In this document: in pieces, positions 37,591 to 46,390 of the stretch | Numbering within the stretch: the stretch's first letter is position 1 | Layout: each line of letters opens with the position of its first letter | Source of the DNA: Sedimenticola sp. | GTDB taxonomy: Bacteria > Pseudomonadota > Gammaproteobacteria > Chromatiales > Chromatiaceae | Length of the DNA stretch: 64,000 nucleotides | Direction of reading: 5' to 3' | NCBI GenBank assembly: GCA_002869585.1 | Contig: PKUO01000011.1 | Span: 1 to 64,000, forward strand | The notes under the pieces: model-generated | What the model was told of the DNA's origin: nothing | The model's database searches: none | The model's input: only the letters and a program-made list of their open reading frames with translations | Position numbers and translations under genes: made by a program

Positions 37591-38442
37591 CTACAGACCG
37601 AGATTGTTCCAGATCTTCAACACGCTGTGCGACTGATTCATGGTGTAGAAGTGGAGCCCCGGTGCCCCCTGTTCCAGCAGGCGGTCGCAGAGTGTGGTGA
37701 CCACATCCAGACCGAAAGATTTTATGCTGTCGATGTCATCACCCATGGCCTCAAAGCGCTTGCGCATCCAGCGTGGTATCTCGGTACCACAACTGTCAGA
37801 AAAGCGCGCCAGTTGGGTATAGTTGCTGATCGGCATGATGCCGGGAACTATGGGTATGTCTATGCCCAGTTTCTCGCAACTCTCAATGAAACGGAAATAG
37901 GCATCGGGGTTATAGAAATATTGGGTGATTGCGGCACTGGCGCCGGCATCGACCTTGCGCTTGAAATTCTGCAGATCGCTGTTGGCGTTTCCGGCCTGCG
38001 GATGGAATTCAGGGTAAGCAGCCACTTCGATATGAAAGTAGTCACCGAATTCGCTGCGGATCAGCGCCACCAGTTCATTGGCGTAGTTGAGTTCACCAAC
38101 CCCTCCCAGGCCTGCTCCAGAGGGGAGATCGCCGCGCAGGGCGACAACACGCTTTATATTCTGTGACTTGTAATAGGTGAGGATCTCGATGATTTTTTCT
38201 CTGCTGCTACCGACGCAGGAGATGTGTGGTGCGGTGCCAAACCCCTTTGCAACCAGCCAGTTGACCGATTCGAAGGTGCGCTCCTGAGTTGAGCCGCCCG
38301 CTCCATAGGTGACAGAGAAATAGAGCGGATTGACCACCGACAGCTTCATGACGTTGGTTTGCAACTTCTCCATGCCGGCTTCGGTTTTAGGCGGAAACAG
38401 TTCGAAGCTGAATGTGGGTGTGTATTTTTTTTGTGATTCCAT
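37591..38442 (-). CDS. metF: 5,10-methylenetetrahydrofolate reductase
   Basis: The 283-residue flavin TIM barrel begins TPTFSFELFPPKTEAGMEKL and has FSVTYGAGGSTQERT, VVALRGDLPSG, VAAYPEFHPQA and VDAGASAAITQYFYNPDAYFRF. It makes 5-methyl-THF for methionine synthesis. In its leader a GGCGGC/GCCGCC hairpin (38460-38475) stands 18 nt upstream of the ATG, close to the ribosome site, and could affect translation. It lies downstream of ahcY, 116 nt after its stop, behind a probable terminator. Confidence 0.96.
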   Translation of the reverse strand: MESQKKYTPTFSFELFPPKTEAGMEKLQTNVMKLSVVNPLYFSVTYGAGGSTQERTFESVNWLVAKGFGTAPHISCVGSSREKIIEILTYYKSQNIKRVVALRGDLPSGAGLGGVGELNYANELVALIRSEFGDYFHIEVAAYPEFHPQAGNANSDLQNFKRKVDAGASAAITQYFYNPDAYFRFIESCEKLGIDIPIVPGIMPISNYTQLARFSDSCGTEIPRWMRKRFEAMGDDIDSIKSFGLDVVTTLCDRLLEQGAPGLHFYTMNQSHSVLKIWNNLGL

Positions 38443-38513
38443 GATTGGGCAGACCTACTGGCGGCAGATGCCGCCGAACAACATGACGGTGAGGAGTAGA
38501 TTACGTGTTTTGG

Positions 38514-38545
38514 ATTGCGAAGCCCAGCATTCCGGGCCTCGCAAT
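38514..38545 (-). terminator. Hairpin after ahcY
   Basis: The hairpin pairs ATTGCGA with TCGCAAT (7 bp), then after an A-C mismatch GCCC with GGGC, around an 8-nt loop. It begins 14 nt past the ahcY stop on the minus strand. No U-run follows, so it may be a weak terminator or an RNA-stability element that separates ahcY from metF. Confidence 0.45.
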
Positions 38546-38558
38546 TCGTCATTTCAGA

Positions 38559-39974
38559 TCAGTAACGGTAATGGCCCGGTTTATAGGGACCGTCTACCGG
38601 AACGCCGATGTAGTCGGCCTGTTGTTTGGAGAGCTTGCTGAGATTGACTCCAATCTTCGCCAGGTGCAGGCGCGCCACCTCCTCGTCCAGGATCTTGGGC
38701 AGGGTGTAGACCTTCTTCTCGTAGGCCGCGCCATTGTTCCAGAGCTCCATCTGCGCCAGGGTCTGGTTGGTGAAGCTGTTGGACATCACGAAGCTGGGAT
38801 GACCGGTCGCGCAGCCGAGATTAACCAGGCGTCCCTCGGCCAGCAGAATGATGCGTCTGCCATCGGGGAAGATGATGTGATCGACCTGGGGTTTGATGTT
38901 TTCCCAGGTGTACTTCTTCATGTTGGCGACATCGATCTCGTTATCGAAGTGGCCGATGTTGCAGACGATCGACTGGTCCTTCATCTTGACCATGTGGTCG
39001 TGGGTGATGACATGGTAGTTGCCGGTGGCGGTGACGAAGATATCCGCCTGGGAACAGGCGTCATTCATGTCTACCACACGGTATCCTTCCATTGCCGCCT
39101 GCAAGGCGCAGATCGGGTCGATTTCAGTCACCCACACTGTGGCGCCGAGTCCGCGCAGTGACTGGGCGCAGCCCTTGCCAACATCGCCATAACCGAGAAC
39201 CACGGCAATCTTGCCGGCGATCATCACGTCGGTGGCGCGCTTGATGCCATCCACCAGGGATTCACGGCACCCATACAGGTTGTCGAATTTCGACTTGGTG
39301 ACCGAGTCATTGACATTGAATGCGGGGAAGGGGAGGTCGCCGCGCTCTTCCATCTGGTAGAGGCGATGTACCCCGGTGGTGGTCTCCTCGGTCACGCCGC
39401 GGATGTTTTGCAGGATGTTGGAGTACCAGCCGGGCTGTTGCGCAATGCGTTGCTTGATTGCGGCATACAGCACCTCTTCCTCTTCACTGCTGGGGTTGTC
39501 GAGCAGGCTGAGGTCTTTTTCCGCCTTGGCGCCGAGACTGATCAGCAGGGTGGCGTCGCCGCCGTCATCGAGAATCATATTGGGTGTGCCGCCATCGCTC
39601 CACTCCATGATCCTGTGGGTATAGGCCCAGTATTCTTCGAGGTTTTCCCCTTTGTAGGCGTAGACCGGAATCTGCTCCGCGGCGATGGCGGCAGCGGCGT
39701 GATCCTGGGTGGAGAAGATATTGCAAGAGGCCCAGCGCACTTCGGCGCCGAGGGCGGTCAGGGTCTCGATCAGCACCGCAGTCTGAATGGTCATGTGCAG
39801 GCTGCCGGCGATTCTTGCCCCCTTCAGCGGCTGCTCGGTGGCGTATTTGTCGCGCAGCGCCATCAGTCCGGGCATCTCGGTTTCGGCAATCGCGATCTCT
39901 TTGCGACCCCAGCCGGCCAGGGAGAGATCGGCGACTTTGCAGTCGGTGAAGGATGGGTCAATACTAGCGTTCAT
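38559..39974 (-). CDS. ahcY: S-adenosylhomocysteine hydrolase
   Basis: The 471-residue enzyme has the substrate-site motifs [21 protein letters not shown] and [13 protein letters not shown], the NAD site [51 protein letters not shown] and the C-terminal [13 protein letters not shown]. It splits SAH into adenosine and homocysteine and so relieves methyltransferase product inhibition. A Shine-Dalgarno GGAG lies eight bases upstream of the ATG, just behind an SAH riboswitch. A ~40-residue insert near 160-200 is the longer bacterial form. Confidence 0.97.
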   Translation of the reverse strand: MNASIDPSFTDCKVADLSLAGWGRKEIAIAETEMPGLMALRDKYATEQPLKGARIAGSLHMTIQTAVLIETLTALGAEVRWASCNIFSTQDHAAAAIAAEQIPVYAYKGENLEEYWAYTHRIMEWSDGGTPNMILDDGGDATLLISLGAKAEKDLSLLDNPSSEEEEVLYAAIKQRIAQQPGWYSNILQNIRGVTEETTTGVHRLYQMEERGDLPFPAFNVNDSVTKSKFDNLYGCRESLVDGIKRATDVMIAGKIAVVLGYGDVGKGCAQSLRGLGATVWVTEIDPICALQAAMEGYRVVDMNDACSQADIFVTATGNYHVITHDHMVKMKDQSIVCNIGHFDNEIDVANMKKYTWENIKPQVDHIIFPDGRRIILLAEGRLVNLGCATGHPSFVMSNSFTNQTLAQMELWNNGAAYEKKVYTLPKILDEEVARLHLAKIGVNLSKLSKQQADYIGVPVDGPYKPGHYRY

Positions 39975-39993
39975 GGTTCAGTCTCCGAAAAAA

Positions 39994-40070
39994 CTGAGCG
40001 CCGTTGCCAAGGTAATCCCTGGCCCTAAGCCTGGCAGAAACCGCGGTTTCTGTTGCAACGCTCCTCAGGG
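39994..40070 (-). ncRNA. SAH riboswitch in the ahcY leader
   Basis: The minus-strand RNA contains the SAH aptamer core: GAGGAGCGTTGCAAC near the 5' end and GGCAACGGCGCTCA at the 3' end, which pair as P1 (GAGCG/CGCTC and TTGC/GCAA). Between them is a perfect hairpin, CAGAAACC with GGTTTCTG, followed by CCAGGCTTAGG whose CTTAGG pairs with the 5' CCTGAG as the pseudoknot. This matches the SAH riboswitch found before ahcY in Proteobacteria, which raises expression when SAH accumulates. The ahcY Shine-Dalgarno lies about ten bases after the 3' end. Consensus matched by eye. Confidence 0.93.
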
Positions 40071-40090
40071 CAGGGGGTTCTTTGAAAAAG

Positions 40091-41257
40091 TTACAGCCCG
40101 GCAGCGTCCTTGAGGATCTCGGCCTTGTCGGTCCGCTCCCAGGAGAATTCCGGCTCTTCGCGTCCGAAATGGCCATAGGCCGCGGTTTTCCGGTAGATCG
40201 GTTTGACCAGATCCAGCATTTTCAGAATGCTGTAGGGGCGCAGGTCAAAGTGCTCGCGCACCAACTGTTCGATCTTCTCTTCGGGGATGCGTGAGGTGCC
40301 GAAGGTATCGATGGATATGGAGGTTGGTTCCGCGACGCCGATGGCGTAGGAGATCTGGATCTCACAGCGGTCGGCCAGTCCGGCGGCAACGATGTTTTTT
40401 GCCACATAGCGCCCGGCATAGGCTGCCGAGCGGTCGACTTTCGACGGGTCCTTGCCCGAAAAGGCGCCACCGCCATGACGGGCGGCACCGCCGTAGGTGT
40501 CGACAATGATCTTGCGGCCGGTCAGTCCGCAATCACCCACCGGACCGCCAATCACAAAAGAGCCGGTCGGGTTGATATGGAAGCGGGTGCCCTTGTGCAG
40601 CAACTCGGCAGGTAGTATCGGCTTGATGATGTTCTCCATCACCGCCTCCTGCAGGTGCTTGTATTCGATTTCGGGATCGTGCTGGGTAGACAGCACCACG
40701 GCATCGATGGCGCTCACCTTGCCGTCCACATAACGCAGGGTGACCTGGCTTTTTGCATCGGGGCGCAGCCAGGGGAGGATATTTTCCCGACGCATCTCCG
40801 ACTGGCGCTGGACCAGACGGTGGGCGTAGGTGATCGGTGCCGGCATCAGCACCTCGGTCTCGTTGGTCGCATAACCGAACATCAGGCCCTGGTCGCCTGC
40901 ACCCTGCTCTTCCGGTGCGGTGCGGTCCACGCCCATGGCGATATCGCCGGACTGTTTGCCGATCAGCGACATCACGGCGCAGGTGCTGCCGTCGAATCCC
41001 ACATCGGAGCTGGTATAACCGATTTCGCAAACCACCTTGCGCACCAGTTCATCCAGGTCAACCCAGGCCTCGGTGGTGATCTCACCGGCCACGATCACCG
41101 CGCCGGTTTTGATCATGGTTTCGCAGGCGACACGGGCCCGGCCGGGATTGGGATCCAGTTCCAGAATCGCATCGAGGACGGCATCGGATATCTGGTCGGC
41201 AACCTTGTCCGGGTGACCTTCCGAGACCGATTCGGAGGTGAATATGTAGTCGCTCAT
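40091..41257 (-). CDS. metK: S-adenosylmethionine synthetase
   Basis: The 388-residue enzyme begins [26 protein letters not shown] and has [64 protein letters not shown] and the C-terminal [14 protein letters not shown]. It makes SAM from methionine and ATP. GGAG lies nine bases before the ATG. The leader holds a strong promoter, a 12-bp stem and an overlapping terminator. The next gene downstream is ahcY with its own riboswitch, so the two ends of the methyl cycle are controlled separately. Confidence 0.97.
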   Translation of the reverse strand: MSDYIFTSESVSEGHPDKVADQISDAVLDAILELDPNPGRARVACETMIKTGAVIVAGEITTEAWVDLDELVRKVVCEIGYTSSDVGFDGSTCAVMSLIGKQSGDIAMGVDRTAPEEQGAGDQGLMFGYATNETEVLMPAPITYAHRLVQRQSEMRRENILPWLRPDAKSQVTLRYVDGKVSAIDAVVLSTQHDPEIEYKHLQEAVMENIIKPILPAELLHKGTRFHINPTGSFVIGGPVGDCGLTGRKIIVDTYGGAARHGGGAFSGKDPSKVDRSAAYAGRYVAKNIVAAGLADRCEIQISYAIGVAEPTSISIDTFGTSRIPEEKIEQLVREHFDLRPYSILKMLDLVKPIYRKTAAYGHFGREEPEFSWERTDKAEILKDAAGL

Positions 41258-41382
41258 GTCTTCTGGCTCCGTAAAATAAAAAACCCGCCGGCGGTTAGCT
41301 CAGGCGGGTTTGGAAAACTCTCAGGTTCTCTCTTTAGCCGCATTTTTATTGCGCCCGCAATCTGAGCTCAAATCGGCGCATG
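41258..41382 (-). promoter_or_regulatory. metK leader with mutually exclusive stem and terminator (candidate riboswitch or attenuator)
   Basis: On the minus strand, AGCTCAG (41368-41362) and GCGGG (41358-41354), separated by bulged ATT, pair with CCCGC (41308-41304) and CTGAGCT (41303-41297): 12 bp in all. This stem uses the 5' arm of the terminator (41311-41303), so the two cannot form together. It encloses two smaller hairpins, CGCA/TGCG and GAGAAC/GTTTTC, giving a three-way-junction outline. A 29-codon ORF (41343-41254, no Met beyond the start) also crosses the leader and ends at TGA overlapping the metK ATG, but it has no Shine-Dalgarno. I do not match it to a known SAM riboswitch. Ligand unknown. 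Confidence 0.7.
41271..41311 (-). terminator. Intrinsic terminator inside the metK leader
   Basis: The stem is nine perfect base pairs (AAACCCGCC with GGCGGGTTT, 41281-41289 and 41303-41311) with a 13-nt loop. On the minus strand it is followed by TTTATTTTAC, giving TTTTTTATTTT in total. It ends about 14 nt before the metK ATG. On the plus strand no T-run follows, so it acts in the metK direction. Confidence 0.85.
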
Positions 41383-41388
41383 GCGCTT

Positions 41389-41416
41389 ATTATGGCTTTT
41401 TATAGGCGCTTGTCAA
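41389..41416 (-). promoter_or_regulatory. Sigma-70 promoter of metK
   Basis: A perfect -35 TTGACA (plus-strand 41411-41416) and a -10 CATAAT (41389-41394, five of six) are 16 nt apart on the minus strand. The predicted start is near 41382, giving a 125-nt leader before metK. This is the best promoter match in the window. Confidence 0.8.
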
Positions 41417-41537
41417 TGTTAGCCGGGTTTGTCTCCCCTTGAATTGTCAGGTTTTTTGCGGGCTTGCGCGGCAGAGACGCGAATTGTAATCTGCTGCAAT
41501 AGTTTTGTGATCAGCATGATCAGGGTCGTGTGCAAAA

Positions 41538-42758
41538 ATGTCAGTAAGCGGTGTGCAGCGGAAGATAACGGAGCGGGTATCGGTGGGTGGCGTTGCTATC
41601 GGTGGAGGGGCGCCGGTGGCCATTCAGTCGATGACAAATACCGACACGGCCGATGTGCAGGCTACGGTCGAGCAGGTGCTGGCGCTGGCTCGCGCCGGTT
41701 CTGAACTGGTGCGGTTGACGGTCAACAATGAAGCCGCTGCCCAGGCTGTTCCCGCAATCAGGGAACAACTCGATCAATCGGGATGCCACGTACCGCTGAT
41801 TGGGGATTTTCACTTCAATGGCCACAAACTGCTGAGTAAATACCCGGCGTGCGCCGAGGCCCTTGCCAAGTTTCGCATCAATCCCGGTAATGTCGGTAAG
41901 GGTGGTGCGCGCGATGAGAAGTTTGCCGCGATGATCGACATCGCCCGCCGTTATGACAAGGCGGTACGTATCGGCGTCAATTGGGGTTCCATGGATCAGG
42001 AACTGGTGGTTCGCATGATGGATGAAAATGCCCACAATCCGACACCGAAAAGCAATGAAACGATGATCCGCGAGATCATGGTTGTTTCCGCCCTGGAGAG
42101 CGCCCAGAAGGCCGAATCACTGGGGCTGGCGAAAAATAAGATAATCCTCTCCTGCAAGATGAGTGGCGTTCAGGACCTGATTGCTGTGTATAAGGCGTTG
42201 TCCCGGCGGTGCGACTATGCCTTGCACCTGGGTCTCACCGAGGCGGGAATGGGCTCGAAAGGCATCGTCGCCTCAACCGCAGCCCTGGCCGTATTGCTGC
42301 AGCAGGGTATAGGCGACACCATTCGAATCTCCCTGACACCGGAGCCAGGCGGAAGCCGCACCCAGGAGGTGGTGGTGGCCCAGGAGATTCTGCAGAGCAT
42401 GGGTCTGCGCTCGTTCACTCCACAGGTTATCGCCTGTCCCGGTTGCGGTCGCACCAGCAGCACCTATTTTCAGCAGCTCGCACAGGATATTCAGCGCTAT
42501 CTGCGTGACCAGATGCCGGTCTGGAGTTCACGCTATCCCGGCGTGGAGGATATGTCGGTGGCGGTGATGGGCTGCGTTGTCAATGGGCCTGGGGAGAGTA
42601 AACATGCGAATATCGGCATCAGTCTGCCGGGAACGGGAGAGATTCCGGTGGCGCCGGTTTACGAAGACGGTGAGAAAACAGTCACCTTGAAAGGCGACTT
42701 CATTGCCAAGGAGTTCCAGACGATTGTGGAGCGTTATGTCGAGACGCACTATGGTTAA
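41538..42758 (+). CDS. ispG: 4-hydroxy-3-methylbut-2-enyl diphosphate synthase (flavodoxin type)
   Basis: The 406-residue enzyme has [48 protein letters not shown], and the iron-sulfur region with CPGCGRTSS and [10 protein letters not shown] whose three cysteines hold the [4Fe-4S] cluster. It catalyses the sixth step of the MEP isoprenoid pathway. It is divergent from metK; 280 nt between them hold both promoters and I see only a weak TTGCGC/TAATCT pair on the plus strand for ispG. Confidence 0.96.
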   Translation: MSVSGVQRKITERVSVGGVAIGGGAPVAIQSMTNTDTADVQATVEQVLALARAGSELVRLTVNNEAAAQAVPAIREQLDQSGCHVPLIGDFHFNGHKLLSKYPACAEALAKFRINPGNVGKGGARDEKFAAMIDIARRYDKAVRIGVNWGSMDQELVVRMMDENAHNPTPKSNETMIREIMVVSALESAQKAESLGLAKNKIILSCKMSGVQDLIAVYKALSRRCDYALHLGLTEAGMGSKGIVASTAALAVLLQQGIGDTIRISLTPEPGGSRTQEVVVAQEILQSMGLRSFTPQVIACPGCGRTSSTYFQQLAQDIQRYLRDQMPVWSSRYPGVEDMSVAVMGCVVNGPGESKHANIGISLPGTGEIPVAPVYEDGEKTVTLKGDFIAKEFQTIVERYVETHYG

Positions 42759-42819
42759 TTAAACCGCCAACCGCTGATAACGAAAAACGACAGGTTGGCA
42801 CTATCCTGAGGAGGATGAG

Positions 42820-43317
42820 ATGAAACAGTTTAAACAGGTGGCGGTAATTTTTCTGGGGCTGGCACTGACTCAGCCTGTGTGGGCAGATGAGCCGCCAATG
42901 ACGGTATCGATCAAACGGCTGTCGATGGAGACGGCCCAGGTCATCGCCCAGGGTGCGGTTGAGGCCTGCCGTAAGGAGGGCATACAGATCGGTGTCACCG
43001 TTGTCGATCGTGACGGCACTGTTCAGGCCGTTTTGCGTGATACCATCGCCGCCCTGATCACGGTGAAAATCAGCAAGCAGAAGGCATTTACTGCGGTCAA
43101 TTTCAATGCGCCCACTTCACAGCTGAGTTCACGGGCCAATACCCCGATAGGCCGGGTCAAAGGGCTGGTCATGTCTGCCGGCGGTCTGCCGATCCAGGCC
43201 GGGGGTATGCTGCTGGGCGGGGTGGGTGTCAGTGGCGCGCCATCCGGTGAAACCGATGAGGCCTGCGCCCAGGCCGGCATAGATAAGGTGCTAAGCGATC
43301 TGGAAATGTCCATGTAA
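42820..43317 (+). CDS. Exported GlcG/HbpS-like heme-binding family protein
   Basis: The 165-residue protein has a signal peptide (QVAVIFLGLALTQPVWA) and a DUF336/GlcG-HbpS domain: METAQVIAQGAVEACRKEGIQIGVTVVDRDGTVQAVLRDT, then SRANTPIGRVKGLVMSAGGLPIQAGGMLLGGVGVSGAPSGETDEACAQAGI. HbpS of Streptomyces binds heme and signals redox stress; many relatives have unknown roles. GAGGAGG precedes the start. It follows ispG by 61 nt on the same strand. Confidence 0.88.
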   Translation: MKQFKQVAVIFLGLALTQPVWADEPPMTVSIKRLSMETAQVIAQGAVEACRKEGIQIGVTVVDRDGTVQAVLRDTIAALITVKISKQKAFTAVNFNAPTSQLSSRANTPIGRVKGLVMSAGGLPIQAGGMLLGGVGVSGAPSGETDEACAQAGIDKVLSDLEMSM

Positions 43318-43327
43318 CGCGAAACTC

Positions 43328-43356
43328 TCCGGCCAGGCCGATCAGGCCTGACCGGA
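43328..43356. terminator. Two-way hairpin between convergent genes
   Basis: A 12-bp stem with one C-A mismatch (43328-43339 with 43345-43356) surrounds a GATCA loop. It fills the gap between the ends of the HbpS-like gene and the convergent patatin gene. It has no long T-run on either side, so termination strength is uncertain. Confidence 0.55.
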
Positions 43357-44730
43357 CTAACGCTTCTCCATCGCCATATTTTTCAGCAGGCGGATGAATT
43401 CAGGGTCACTCCTCAAAAGCTCGCGGCCGGCGTTGATCAGTTCATCGGCACTCCCTTCAGGAAGCTTGAAGCCGGTGGGCACCTGGGTGAGCCGCTCACG
43501 CAGCGCCTTGTCCGGGATATCTCCCAGGCTGATCTCTATCAGGTAGACCGGCTTCGTGTTGCAGTTCTTCTGTTCCCTGCACTGGCTGTTGGTGACCTCC
43601 TTTTGCCAGCCTGGCAGGTTGTCGCGGAAATACTCCATAGTTTCAAAATTGTAGTTGGTCAGCGGGATCGTGGTGGCCGCGTCGAGCACCGCGCTGTCAG
43701 GCGGGCTGGTTTTTGATTGCTCCCATTTTGATGGAGTGATGGAGGCCGCATTCACCACGATGATAACGATATGCCTTGCCTTTTGCTGATTGAATTTTTT
43801 CAGGGTGTTCCAGACGCCACCCTCTTCAATCAGTCGGTCGATGATCGCCCTCAATCCCAGGTTGTCAGACAGGCCTCCGTCCAGCAGATGAATGTAGGGA
43901 TGGTTCTCCTGATCCATATAGGTGTTGAGAAACAGGGCGCGCTGGTGGCGCCGGATATTGGTTTCATCCTCCAGCAGCGCGGTGTAGAACCAGGGGGGCG
44001 GTACATGCCCGCAACTGCCGGCATGATTAGTCAGCGTGACCGGTGAGAAGAGCAGCGGCACTGCACAGGAAGCGGCAACCGCCCGGGATACAGGGAATGC
44101 CGTCGGGTCGGAGCAGATCAGGGAAAACTGCTCGGGAGTAAAGCCGAAGCGCCCACCCTTGAATAGATCGGTGGCGTTGATCTGAATGTGGGGGCCGTCG
44201 CCATCGAACAGTTTGTCAATCGATGCATCGGAAAACAACAGGTTGCTGAAAAACTCATCCAGCACATCACCGGTTCCATAGGTTTCCGAACTGAGGCGCG
44301 AGAGTGTCATCGGATTGAGGGTGTAGGCGGTCAGTTCCGATTCGATATCCATATCCAGAAATCGGCTTTTGAAGTCGCTGAACAGGCGGTCACCATAGAG
44401 ACCGTAGTAGGCTGCCGTGATGCTACCGCCGGATACCGAAGAGATCAGGTCGACTTCATCAACCAGGCGCTGACTCAAATCCGCCGACAAGGGTGTTTCA
44501 TGTAGCTGTTCCAGAACACCATAGGCCAGGGCCGAAGCGCGGCTGCCGCCGCCGGAGAAGGTCAAGGCCAGCAAGATGTCATTTCGGCTATCGCTGACTC
44601 CTCTTGCTGAGGGCAGCATGTCTGCGTGTTTCAGCGGTGGATTATCCGGAAAATGGGCGGTGCTGGCGCAACCGGTAATGATCAGGATGACAGAGAGCAG
44701 CAGGAGGTGTTTCATATAGGGTTTAATCAT
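43357..44730 (-). CDS. Patatin-like phospholipase lipoprotein
   Basis: The 457-residue protein has a lipoprotein signal (LLLLSVILIITGC, Cys21) and a patatin domain: LTFSGGGSRASALAYGVL (oxyanion loop), the nucleophile stretch SSVSGGSITAAYYG and the dyad LLDGGLSDNLGLRAI. It should be an acyl hydrolase anchored to a membrane. An ATG five codons in (44715) is an equal start candidate. The C-terminal ~130 residues contain CREQKNCN and no known domain I recognise. It stands alone between convergent and divergent neighbours. Confidence 0.9.
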   Translation of the reverse strand: MIKPYMKHLLLLSVILIITGCASTAHFPDNPPLKHADMLPSARGVSDSRNDILLALTFSGGGSRASALAYGVLEQLHETPLSADLSQRLVDEVDLISSVSGGSITAAYYGLYGDRLFSDFKSRFLDMDIESELTAYTLNPMTLSRLSSETYGTGDVLDEFFSNLLFSDASIDKLFDGDGPHIQINATDLFKGGRFGFTPEQFSLICSDPTAFPVSRAVAASCAVPLLFSPVTLTNHAGSCGHVPPPWFYTALLEDETNIRRHQRALFLNTYMDQENHPYIHLLDGGLSDNLGLRAIIDRLIEEGGVWNTLKKFNQQKARHIVIIVVNAASITPSKWEQSKTSPPDSAVLDAATTIPLTNYNFETMEYFRDNLPGWQKEVTNSQCREQKNCNTKPVYLIEISLGDIPDKALRERLTQVPTGFKLPEGSADELINAGRELLRSDPEFIRLLKNMAMEKR

Positions 44731-44830
44731 GGAGCCTATGGTAAACGCAGTGTCGGTTTCGCGAAAGCAGTGTTGTATTGACCCGGACCGGCTATGCTAT
44801 CTTTGACTGCATTGCAGAGAGGAGGGAGCT

Positions 44831-45445
44831 GTGACTATATTCACAATTTTTGCACTCGCAGGTGCCATGTTTATTCTGGCGATCACCCCCGGGCCTGGGG
44901 TCTTTGCCACTATCGCACGGGCGCTGGCATCGGGATTTTCACATGCCACCGTACTGATTGCAGGGATTGTTCTGGGCGATCTTATTTTTCTGCTCCTTGC
45001 CATCTATGGCCTGGCGGCGGTCGCCGATTTTCTGGGTGGCTTTTTCGCTGTGGTGAAATACGCCGGTGGTCTGTACCTGATCTGGCTGGGGTGGCGCATC
45101 TGGCATAGCGCAGGACGTGCTGTACAGGTAACTGGGGTAAAGGAGTTCTCCTGGCGGGCAAATTTCATCAGCGGCCTGGTGATCACCCTAGGCAACCCAA
45201 AGGTGATTTTGTTCTATCTGGGCTTTCTTCCGACCTTTGTCGATCTGACGGCGCTGACACACCTGGATGTGTTGATTGCTGCGCTGGTGGTATCCCTGGT
45301 GCTGGCTGGTGTGCTGCTTGGCTATGCCTATACCGCTGCCCGGGCGCGGAACGCCTTTACCTCGGGCCGGGCGGCAAGACGACTCAATAAGGCCGCCGGG
45401 GGCGTGATGATGAGCACCGGCGTGGTGCTGATCGCCAAGACCTAG
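44831..45445 (+). CDS. LysE/RhtB family amino-acid exporter
   Basis: The 204-residue protein begins with GTG after AGGAGGGAG and has about six membrane helices. Family motifs are AITPGPGVFATIARALASGF near 17-36, GLYLIWLGWRIW, and ITLGNPKVILFYLGFLPTF. The family exports amino acids or their derivatives such as homoserine, threonine or lysine; the substrate cannot be read from sequence. It ends 15 nt from the convergent NifX-like gene. Confidence 0.92.
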   Translation: MTIFTIFALAGAMFILAITPGPGVFATIARALASGFSHATVLIAGIVLGDLIFLLLAIYGLAAVADFLGGFFAVVKYAGGLYLIWLGWRIWHSAGRAVQVTGVKEFSWRANFISGLVITLGNPKVILFYLGFLPTFVDLTALTHLDVLIAALVVSLVLAGVLLGYAYTAARARNAFTSGRAARRLNKAAGGVMMSTGVVLIAKT

Positions 45446-45460
45446 TTGATAAGCAGTCGC

Positions 45461-45838
45461 TCAGGATAGAGTGACCCCGTTCGAATGACCATGGTCATGG
45501 TCGCTCTCCACAGCCGGCGGCAGCGTTTCACCTCTGGAGACGGCCTGCGCGGCAGCCAGCGTATCGGTTTCACCCGTGGCAAGCACCAGGACACCCATGC
45601 GTGCCAGTTTGTTCTTGAAACCCTCTCCACAACCGCCTGTAATCAGGATGTCGAGTTGCTGCAGCGGATGCGGTTCACTGCCCCTGTATTCGTGCATCGA
45701 CATCTCTTTGGGGAAATCCCAGCGTTCGAGCTCCACAGGCTCACCGCCCGACTTTGATTCATAGACCAGGAAGCGACGGGTCTTGCCGGCGTGTCCGGTG
45801 ATGGTCTTGAAGTTCTGACTGGTGATGCCGATTTTCAT
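45461..45838 (-). CDS. NifX/NifB-C-like dinitrogenase cofactor family protein with His-rich tail
   Basis: The 125-residue protein has the dinitrogenase iron-molybdenum cofactor fold: MKIGITSQNFKTITGHAGKTRRFLVYE, then DILITGGCGEGFKNKLARMGVLVLATGETDTLAAAQAV. Its C-terminus has DHDHGHSNG, a likely metal-binding tail. Related stand-alone proteins occur widely and need not relate to nitrogen fixation; no nif genes are in the window. It follows DUF6858 by 7 nt, so the two are co-transcribed. Confidence 0.88.
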   Translation of the reverse strand: MKIGITSQNFKTITGHAGKTRRFLVYESKSGGEPVELERWDFPKEMSMHEYRGSEPHPLQQLDILITGGCGEGFKNKLARMGVLVLATGETDTLAAAQAVSRGETLPPAVESDHDHGHSNGVTLS

Positions 45839-45845
45839 GCTGTTG

Positions 45846-46238
45846 CTACCTGTTGCATATGGCCTTGACCCACTCTTCCATGGTGATATTCGCCACAGGC
45901 ATCGGGGCCTCGATAAAGGTGATCAGAAATTTGTCTTCCATCTCGGTAACCCCGATGGATCGGGGTCGGACCGCCATCACGTCGGGACTGGGCAGGGTGA
46001 TGCCAAAACAGAAAATGATGCTCATGGCATCAATGATCTCATCCGCGATCTGGCCCTGGGGAAGCTGCTGGGTGTGCGCGTAGTGGTCGAAAATCGCAAT
46101 AAAGGTGGCGGTCTCATGTGTATTTATCTGCTCTTGCAGATAGTCGATGATCTCTTTTGCCGTTGTGAATCGCGTTTCTGATTTTTCCACTTCAAGCGAA
46201 AATACAGCATATTGATTTTGCTGTAAGGACTGCTTCAT
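45846..46238 (-). CDS. DUF6858 family protein
   Basis: Started at the ATG at 46238 (130 residues), with AGGAG six bases upstream; an upstream start at 46334 would add 32 residues without support. The core reads QYAVFSLEVEKSETRFTTAKEIIDYLQEQINTHETATFIAIFDHYAHTQQL and ends IIFCFGITLPSPDVMAVRPRSIGV. I recognise this as DUF6858, mostly seen in sulfur-oxidising and related proteobacteria; the function is unknown. It precedes the NifX-like gene and follows a Crp/Fnr gene and a palindromic operator. Confidence 0.82.
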   Translation of the reverse strand: MKQSLQQNQYAVFSLEVEKSETRFTTAKEIIDYLQEQINTHETATFIAIFDHYAHTQQLPQGQIADEIIDAMSIIFCFGITLPSPDVMAVRPRSIGVTEMEDKFLITFIEAPMPVANITMEEWVKAICNR

Positions 46239-46305
46239 TGACCACTCCTGACTGACGTGCAAACCCATAGGGCGGCTTCCGGCGGGACCACCGCACAATG
46301 TGGGA

Positions 46306-46350
46306 AAAATAACCCTAGTCTGGAGTATGCGCATTGAAAATACGCAATGC
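46306..46350 (-). promoter_or_regulatory. Palindromic operator and class-II-like promoter of DUF6858-NifX-like genes
   Basis: GCATTG and CAATGC (46331-46336 and 46345-46350) form a perfect 6-bp inverted repeat with an 8-bp spacer, which includes TTG-N8-CAA as in Fnr-type boxes. On the minus strand a TATTTT -10 lies at 46311-46306, giving a start near 46299. The operator centre is then at about -41.5, the position for class II activation by Crp/Fnr proteins. The regulator gene lies directly upstream. Start site is predicted, not measured. Confidence 0.5.
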
Positions 46351-46390
46351 CTGAGGTCTTTTCTGGGTTTATGGCAGTTCGGGTGTGTGG

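Noticed and set aside
42781-42819. Sigma-54 promoter before the HbpS-like gene (TTGGCAC)
   Set aside because: The -24-like TGGCAC has no GC doublet with TTGC at -12.
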